This document shows positions 60,080 to 64,000 of a stretch of 64,000 nt of DNA, piece by piece. The notes beneath the pieces were generated by a model, which did no database searches, was not told where the DNA came from, and saw nothing but the letters and a program-made list of their open reading frames with translations. The DNA comes from Erysipelotrichaceae bacterium (GTDB lineage: Bacteria > Bacillota_I > Bacilli_A > Erysipelotrichales > Erysipelotrichaceae). Within the stretch, counting starts at the first letter, position 1; the number at the start of each line of letters is the position of its first letter. A program made the translations under genes and the position numbers. Location of the stretch: NCBI GenBank assembly GCA_030694975.1, contig JAUYTU010000018.1, positions 1 to 64,000 of the forward strand. The letters run 5' to 3'.

Positions 60080-60317
60080 AGTAAGAGTACCGCAGTTTGC
60101 GGAAGGGGCTACTAAAATTAAGATTCACCTTTGGCTGTTTGAAGTTGGTGATACAGTGAAAGCCGGAGAAAATCTGGTTGAGGCCACAACCGACAAAATT
60201 TCGATTAATATTGAAACCCCGAAAAGTGGAGTTTTAGTCGAAAAATTGGTTGAAGAAGGCGATACCGTCTTGATTGATCAAGTGATTGCCATCATCGCTG
60301 ATGAAAAGGGAGAATGA
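60069..60317 (+). CDS. Free-standing lipoyl-domain protein
   Basis: 82 residues, essentially one lipoyl domain: KIKIHLWLFEVGDTVKAGE, then the swinging-arm Lys43 in EATTDKISI, and a hairpin ETPKSGVLVEKLVEEGD. It has no E2 catalytic or subunit-binding domain and is shorter than glycine-cleavage H protein. It overlaps lipB at its start and the SDR gene is next. It should be lipoylated at Lys43 and carry an acyl or aminomethyl-type group, or redox equivalents, for a neighbour enzyme. Confidence 0.9.
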   Translation: MKVEVRVPQFAEGATKIKIHLWLFEVGDTVKAGENLVEATTDKISINIETPKSGVLVEKLVEEGDTVLIDQVIAIIADEKGE

Positions 60318-60319
60318 TC

Positions 60320-61066
60320 ATGGAAAAAATCCATGAGAGTCAAGTCATCATCATAACCGGTGCCGCTCAAGGAATCGGTTTGACCATTGCACAATATCTG
60401 AGTGAGCGCGGTGCGATCATTGTTATTGCGGACATTAATGAGCAAGCTGCGAAAGCAGGCGCGGATAACCTGCCCAATCAGCTCTCATTAGCCGTGGTTT
60501 GTGATGTTACTTCGCCAGAGTCCACCCAAGCCATGGTGACTACAGTTATGGAAAAGTTTGGTCGAATCGATGTATTGATTAATAATGCCGGATATTTTCC
60601 TGTCAAACTTTTTTCAGACATGAGCTATGCTGAATGGAATAAAGTCATTGATATCAATCTCAATGGCACCTTTCTTGTGAGCAAAGCGGTCTATCCAGTG
60701 TTAGTCAAGCAAAAACGAGGCAAAATCATTAATATGGCCTCAGTTTCCGGTCGTGTCGGCGGTGTTGGCTTTACCCATTATTCAGCATCGAAAGCCGCCG
60801 TCATCGGGTTGACCAAAGCGTTGGCTAAAGAAGCCGGATCGTTGGGGATTACAGTCAATGCGATTGCTCCGGGAGTAATTGAAACAGAGACGACTAAAAA
60901 CGTATTTCCGGGTTTTGCATTAAAAGAATATACAAAAAGCGTACCTTTGGGTCGATTAGGCACGGAAGCCGATTTACAAGGTGTTGTTTCTTTCTTATGC
61001 TCTGCCGGCAGTGACTATATGACCGGACAAGTATTGACCGTCGATGGCGGTTATACCATGATTTAA
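60320..61066 (+). CDS. SDR family dehydrogenase/reductase
   Basis: 248 residues. TGAAQGIG (13-20), NNAG (near 88), Ser-Tyr-Lys triad with YSASKAA, and PGVIETE: a classical FabG/acetoin-reductase-like SDR using NAD(P)H. The substrate is not visible. ATG at 60320 follows AAGGGAGA; it begins 3 nt after the lipoyl gene stop. Membership of this cluster suggests it acts on the compound carried or processed by the lipoyl protein. Confidence 0.85.
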   Translation: MEKIHESQVIIITGAAQGIGLTIAQYLSERGAIIVIADINEQAAKAGADNLPNQLSLAVVCDVTSPESTQAMVTTVMEKFGRIDVLINNAGYFPVKLFSDMSYAEWNKVIDINLNGTFLVSKAVYPVLVKQKRGKIINMASVSGRVGGVGFTHYSASKAAVIGLTKALAKEAGSLGITVNAIAPGVIETETTKNVFPGFALKEYTKSVPLGRLGTEADLQGVVSFLCSAGSDYMTGQVLTVDGGYTMI

Positions 61067-61071
61067 ACTTC

Positions 61072-61824
61072 ATGAAAATCGCCTATTTTGATTGTAGTAG
61101 AGGAATCAGCGGTAATCGGGTCATCGGTACACTGCTTGATGCTCACGTGCCGATTGAGTACTTTCAATCGATCATTCAACAGTTACTACCCACTGAAAAC
61201 TATTCTATCGATCATCAATACATCCGGTTTGATCAGCAAACCGTCACTTTTTTTGATGTTGTTTTACCAGAATATCATCCGCAAATGACTTATGATCAGC
61301 GACCGAAACGAAATCTTTTTGATATTATCGCTCTGATCCGACAAAGTGATTTGGATGAATTCATTAAAGCAAAAAGCATTGAAATTTTTATGCGATTGGG
61401 TTATGCAGAAGCGGATGCACACGGATGTTTGATTGAAGAAATCGATTTTCACGAAACCGGAGCCATTGACACAATCATTGATGTGGTATGCTCTGTCTCA
61501 GGTTTGCATTATTTGGGCATCCAAAAAATAATATCATCCCCATTGAATGTCGGATATGGAACGATCAACTATCGTTTTGGACAATTATCGATTCCAGCTC
61601 CGGCAACCCAACGCCTTATCAAAGATATACCCTCTTACAGCAACGAGGTTTCCGGTGAGTTAGTAACTCCAACCGGCGCAGCCATCATCACGACATTAAC
61701 CGAAAATTTCGGATATTTGCCATCCATGACGATTGATCAAGTGGGTTTTGGTTTAGGGAAGAAGGAACAAACTTGGACGGATTGTTTAAAACTATATATC
61801 GGACATTCGGCAGATAACCAATAG
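61072..61824 (+). CDS. LarC1-like nickel-pincer cofactor insertion protein
   Basis: 250 residues. FDCSRGISGN (6-15), IDFHETGAIDTIID (near 124-137), SSPLNVGYG, IPAPATQRL and ELVTPTGAAI are LarC motifs. Only the LarC1 domain is present; the ferredoxin-like LarC2 that follows in Lactobacillus (by ribosomal frameshift) is absent, and the reading frame ends cleanly. LarC inserts Ni into the pyridinium-dithiocarboxylate cofactor of LarA-type enzymes. No LarA, LarB or LarE lies in the window. It begins 5 nt after the SDR stop. Confidence 0.85.
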   Translation: MKIAYFDCSRGISGNRVIGTLLDAHVPIEYFQSIIQQLLPTENYSIDHQYIRFDQQTVTFFDVVLPEYHPQMTYDQRPKRNLFDIIALIRQSDLDEFIKAKSIEIFMRLGYAEADAHGCLIEEIDFHETGAIDTIIDVVCSVSGLHYLGIQKIISSPLNVGYGTINYRFGQLSIPAPATQRLIKDIPSYSNEVSGELVTPTGAAIITTLTENFGYLPSMTIDQVGFGLGKKEQTWTDCLKLYIGHSADNQ

Positions 61825-61843
61825 CGGAAACGAAAGGGCAAAC

Positions 61844-62359
61844 ATGCACAAAAACACTATCAGACAAATTACCTTAGCCGGTTTATTTATCGCCATCGGA
61901 CTTATATTACCCATGGCATTTCACGTTTTGGGACCGGGAACAACGTTTTTACCCATGCACATACCGGTATTGATGGCCGGGTTCTCTTTAGGATTACCGA
62001 TGGCCATCTTGGTCGGTATTTTGACTCCGATTTTGAGCTCATTGCTGACGGGGATGCCTGTGATATTTCCGGTACTGCCATTTATGATTTTAGAATTAGG
62101 TACCTATGCGGCCGGAACATCGCTGTTATATCGAACGTTCAAATGGAATGTTTACATTTCACTCATGGTAACCATGATTTTAGGAAGAATCATGGCAATG
62201 GCCGCGGTTTGGGCTCTGGTCAATTATACGACCGCCAAACTACCCAATCCGTTTATTTTTATTACAGGTGCGATCACGCAGGGAATCCCGGGCATTATTA
62301 TTCAATTGTTATTAATTCCACCCATCGTGCTCTTGTTAAGAAAACGCAAACTCATATGA
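61844..62359 (+). CDS. ECF transporter S component-like protein
   Basis: 171 residues, six hydrophobic segments. LAGLFIAIGLILPMAFH, LPMHIPVLMAGFSLGLPMAILVGILTPILSSLLTG and GRIMAMAAVWALV have the pattern of ECF S components (BioY/ThiT/PdxU-like fold). The substrate is unknown; in this cluster it may import a vitamin, lipoate precursor or nickel ligand. No ATPase or EcfT gene is next to it, so it would share a general module. Confidence 0.7.
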   Translation: MHKNTIRQITLAGLFIAIGLILPMAFHVLGPGTTFLPMHIPVLMAGFSLGLPMAILVGILTPILSSLLTGMPVIFPVLPFMILELGTYAAGTSLLYRTFKWNVYISLMVTMILGRIMAMAAVWALVNYTTAKLPNPFIFITGAITQGIPGIIIQLLLIPPIVLLLRKRKLI

Positions 62360-62386
62360 AAAAATGACGGGACTCCGTCATTTTAA
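62359..62386. terminator. Bidirectional terminator
   Basis: AAAATGACGG-GACT-CCGTCATTTT between convergent genes; A/T runs on both sides. Confidence 0.75.
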
Positions 62387-62387
62387 T

Positions 62388-62813
62388 CTACTTATTCGCC
62401 ATCAGCACTGCAATTTTCTGTAACAGCAACTGATATCCTTGTTGGGCATCTTCTACATCAACGACGGTTTGTTCCATCGGACACAGACCGTTTTTTTCAT
62501 TATTCTTGATATAGGCAACAGTTCGGTCATAACTGAAATCAATGGTTTGATTGGATAAAAATTGCAAGGCATTTTCACTGATAATCGGGGTGTAGAGTTT
62601 TTTAATCTTAGCAACGACCATTAGCATCGCTGCCGCTTTTCCTACCACTTTGTCAACCACCACACCATCCTCAAGCAACTCTGGATTTTCGCGAAGCCAT
62701 TTGATCCACGGTCGTATTCCCTTCAGATTGGAAGTCAACACATGATCGCCTTTACTGACGACACAGACGATATCATCCGTATTCAATAATGATTTCATTT
62801 CTTCAATGTTCAT
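62388..62813 (-). CDS. DUF1893 family protein
   Basis: 141 residues. VVDKVVGKAAAMLMVVAKIKKLY, ISENALQFL and NGLCPMEQTV are the conserved segments of DUF1893, which has a cytidine-deaminase-like fold with an uncertain role. GKAAA and the CPME segment would sit at the active site by comparison. Alone on the minus strand. Confidence 0.8.
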   Translation of the reverse strand: MNIEEMKSLLNTDDIVCVVSKGDHVLTSNLKGIRPWIKWLRENPELLEDGVVVDKVVGKAAAMLMVVAKIKKLYTPIISENALQFLSNQTIDFSYDRTVAYIKNNEKNGLCPMEQTVVDVEDAQQGYQLLLQKIAVLMANK

Positions 62814-62882
62814 ACGATCCCTCGTTCTTTAGTTATCATTATAATGAATATCACAACCATGGTCAATTAACAAAAAAACCTT

Positions 62883-64000
62883 TTATTCATGAATCCATTT
62901 CTTAACAATCAATGAAACATTGTGCCCGCCAAACCCAAGATTATTACACATGGCATAATGGATGTCAGAATTTCGTTTCACCGTGATGACATCAAGATCG
63001 CATTGAGGATCTTGATTTACCAGATGAATGGTCGGTGGTAACCAACCAGTTAACAGTGATTTAATACAAAATATAGTTTCAACAGCTCCGCAGGCTCCTA
63101 AAAGATGTCCGATGTGAGACTTCGTTGAGGAAACCGGTACCCGATAGGATTGAAAGACTTGGTTGATTGCGATGGATTCCGTTTTGTCATTAAGCGGTGT
63201 CGAAGTACCATGAGCATTGATATAACCGATATTTTCACATGATATCTTTGCTTCCTCAAGTGCAATATTCATGGCCTTAACGATGCCCGCCCCATCTTCA
63301 CTAGGTGCTGTCATATGATAAGCATCACAGGCACTGCCGTATCCCACGATTTCCGCATATATTTCAGCATTACGATTTAGGGCATGTTCAAGCTCTTCGA
63401 CGATGAGTGCTCCGGCACCTTCGCCCATCACAAATCCGGAACGATCAACATCGAAAGGAATACTCGCGCGCTGGATATCGGAGCTTTCATTGAGGGCTCG
63501 CATAGCCATAAAGCCACCGACGCCTAAGGGTGTAATCGATGCTTCACTGGCTCCGGCAATCATCAGATCTTGTTGACCGTATTTGATGCGATGGAAAGCC
63601 TCACCAATTGAACTTGTTCCGGCAGCACATCCGGTCACCACACACGAACACTCGCCCATTGCCTGATGATCAATGGCAACGATGCCTGCCGCAAGGTTGA
63701 CGAGGGTCATGGGTATAAAAAACGGCGATACCCGACTGACACCTTTGGTAATCATATTTTCCATGGCTCTTTCAAAGGAGCCGATACCGCCGATACCGGT
63801 CGACATAATGACGCCAAAGCGGTCTTTATTGATTACATCAATGTTCAAATGTGAATGTTGTATGGCTATTTTTGATGCGATACGCGCAAATTGAGTATAG
63901 CGGTCATTGAATTTCAGCTCACGCGCACTGAAAAAATCTTCCATGATTAAATCGTTGACTTGTGCCGCTAATTTTACTTTATAGTCGGATAAATCAAAGG
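62883..64000 (-). CDS. fabF: 3-oxoacyl-ACP synthase II (partial)
   Basis: The frame is open to the window end, so the N terminus (about 40 residues) is missing; about 371 residues are visible. VVTGCAAGTSSIGEA holds the nucleophilic Cys, NAHGTSTPLND and STKSHIGHLLGA the two catalytic His, and GFGGHN the C-terminal Gly loop. FDLSDYKVKLAAQVNDL, read just before the apparent ATG at 63944, is coding in FabF. It elongates acyl-ACP in fatty-acid synthesis. Confidence 0.93.
   Translation of the reverse strand, partial: FDLSDYKVKLAAQVNDLIMEDFFSARELKFNDRYTQFARIASKIAIQHSHLNIDVINKDRFGVIMSTGIGGIGSFERAMENMITKGVSRVSPFFIPMTLVNLAAGIVAIDHQAMGECSCVVTGCAAGTSSIGEAFHRIKYGQQDLMIAGASEASITPLGVGGFMAMRALNESSDIQRASIPFDVDRSGFVMGEGAGALIVEELEHALNRNAEIYAEIVGYGSACDAYHMTAPSEDGAGIVKAMNIALEEAKISCENIGYINAHGTSTPLNDKTESIAINQVFQSYRVPVSSTKSHIGHLLGACGAVETIFCIKSLLTGWLPPTIHLVNQDPQCDLDVITVKRNSDIHYAMCNNLGFGGHNVSLIVKKWIHE

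Overview
The window comes from a low-to-mid GC member of the Bacillota. TGA is used as a normal stop, SD sequences are strong (AGGAGG type), several genes start with TTG, and the regulation is Gram-positive in type: cre-like catabolite-repression sites, a Spo0A response regulator, and a glycerol kinase with the PTS-phosphorylatable His. Spo0A together with Lin0368-type glycerol transporter subunits and many sugar-acid genes would fit the Erysipelotrichia or a related class. That placement is inference. No prophage, IS element or CRISPR array was seen.

Layout. (1) 489-8761: a ROK kinase, then a tight operon of a ROK-like repressor, a TIM-barrel protein, a permease, a HyuA-like hydantoinase/oxoprolinase, an ImmA/IrrE-like HExxH protein and an FAD oxidoreductase. 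It looks like an uncharacterised catabolic system under carbon catabolite control. (2) 8918-20826: small regulators, membrane proteins, tRNA-Gln(CUG) back to back with gltX, a DEAD-box helicase, a ZIP transporter, a GNAT protein and an MBL-fold protein. (3) 20959-24010: a broken RelE/HigB toxin beside an intact antitoxin, and two membrane-anchored alpha/beta hydrolases. (4) 24111-29811: a cluster around a split Tm-1-like pair (UPF0261 plus PEP-hydrolase-like TIM barrel). Its upstream gene fuses the same TIM barrel to an AraC DNA-binding domain. DUF1097, MBL and SIS proteins follow. (5) 29887-37380: a PadR-controlled MFS pump, chromate-type transporter, radical SAM protein, Lrp/aminotransferase pair and Nif3-like protein.

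(6) 37582-39164: a secreted Ig-like/CAP protein preceded by three tandem cyclic-di-GMP-I riboswitch aptamers. (7) 40191-48727: flavodoxin/FMN-binding pair, then glycerol metabolism. Two small paralogous membrane proteins (putative glycerol transporter) and glpK lie on the plus strand. G3P dehydrogenase, its NAD/FAD partner, a DUF1667 protein and spo0A form one minus-strand operon. A D-2-hydroxyacid dehydrogenase diverges from it. Paired 0A boxes and cre sites occur in the promoters. (8) 48729-52789: NERD helicase, RmuC, DMT exporter. (9) 53189-57058: CdaR, GntP permease and glycerate kinase, a classical glycerate-uptake module.

(10) 57059-57993 is a long AT-rich stretch without a convincing protein gene, possibly holding a short terminated RNA. 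(11) 57994-62359: an unusual cluster of DUF362 protein, LipB, a free-standing lipoyl domain, SDR dehydrogenase, LarC1-like nickel-insertion protein and an ECF S-component. (12) A DUF1893 protein and a FabF gene cut by the window end.

The strongest candidates for undescribed biology are the HyuA/HExxH/FAD operon, the Tm-1-like cluster with its AraC fusion, the lipoyl-LarC1 cluster, the triple c-di-GMP riboswitch, and spo0A placed inside a glycerol-3-phosphate operon.
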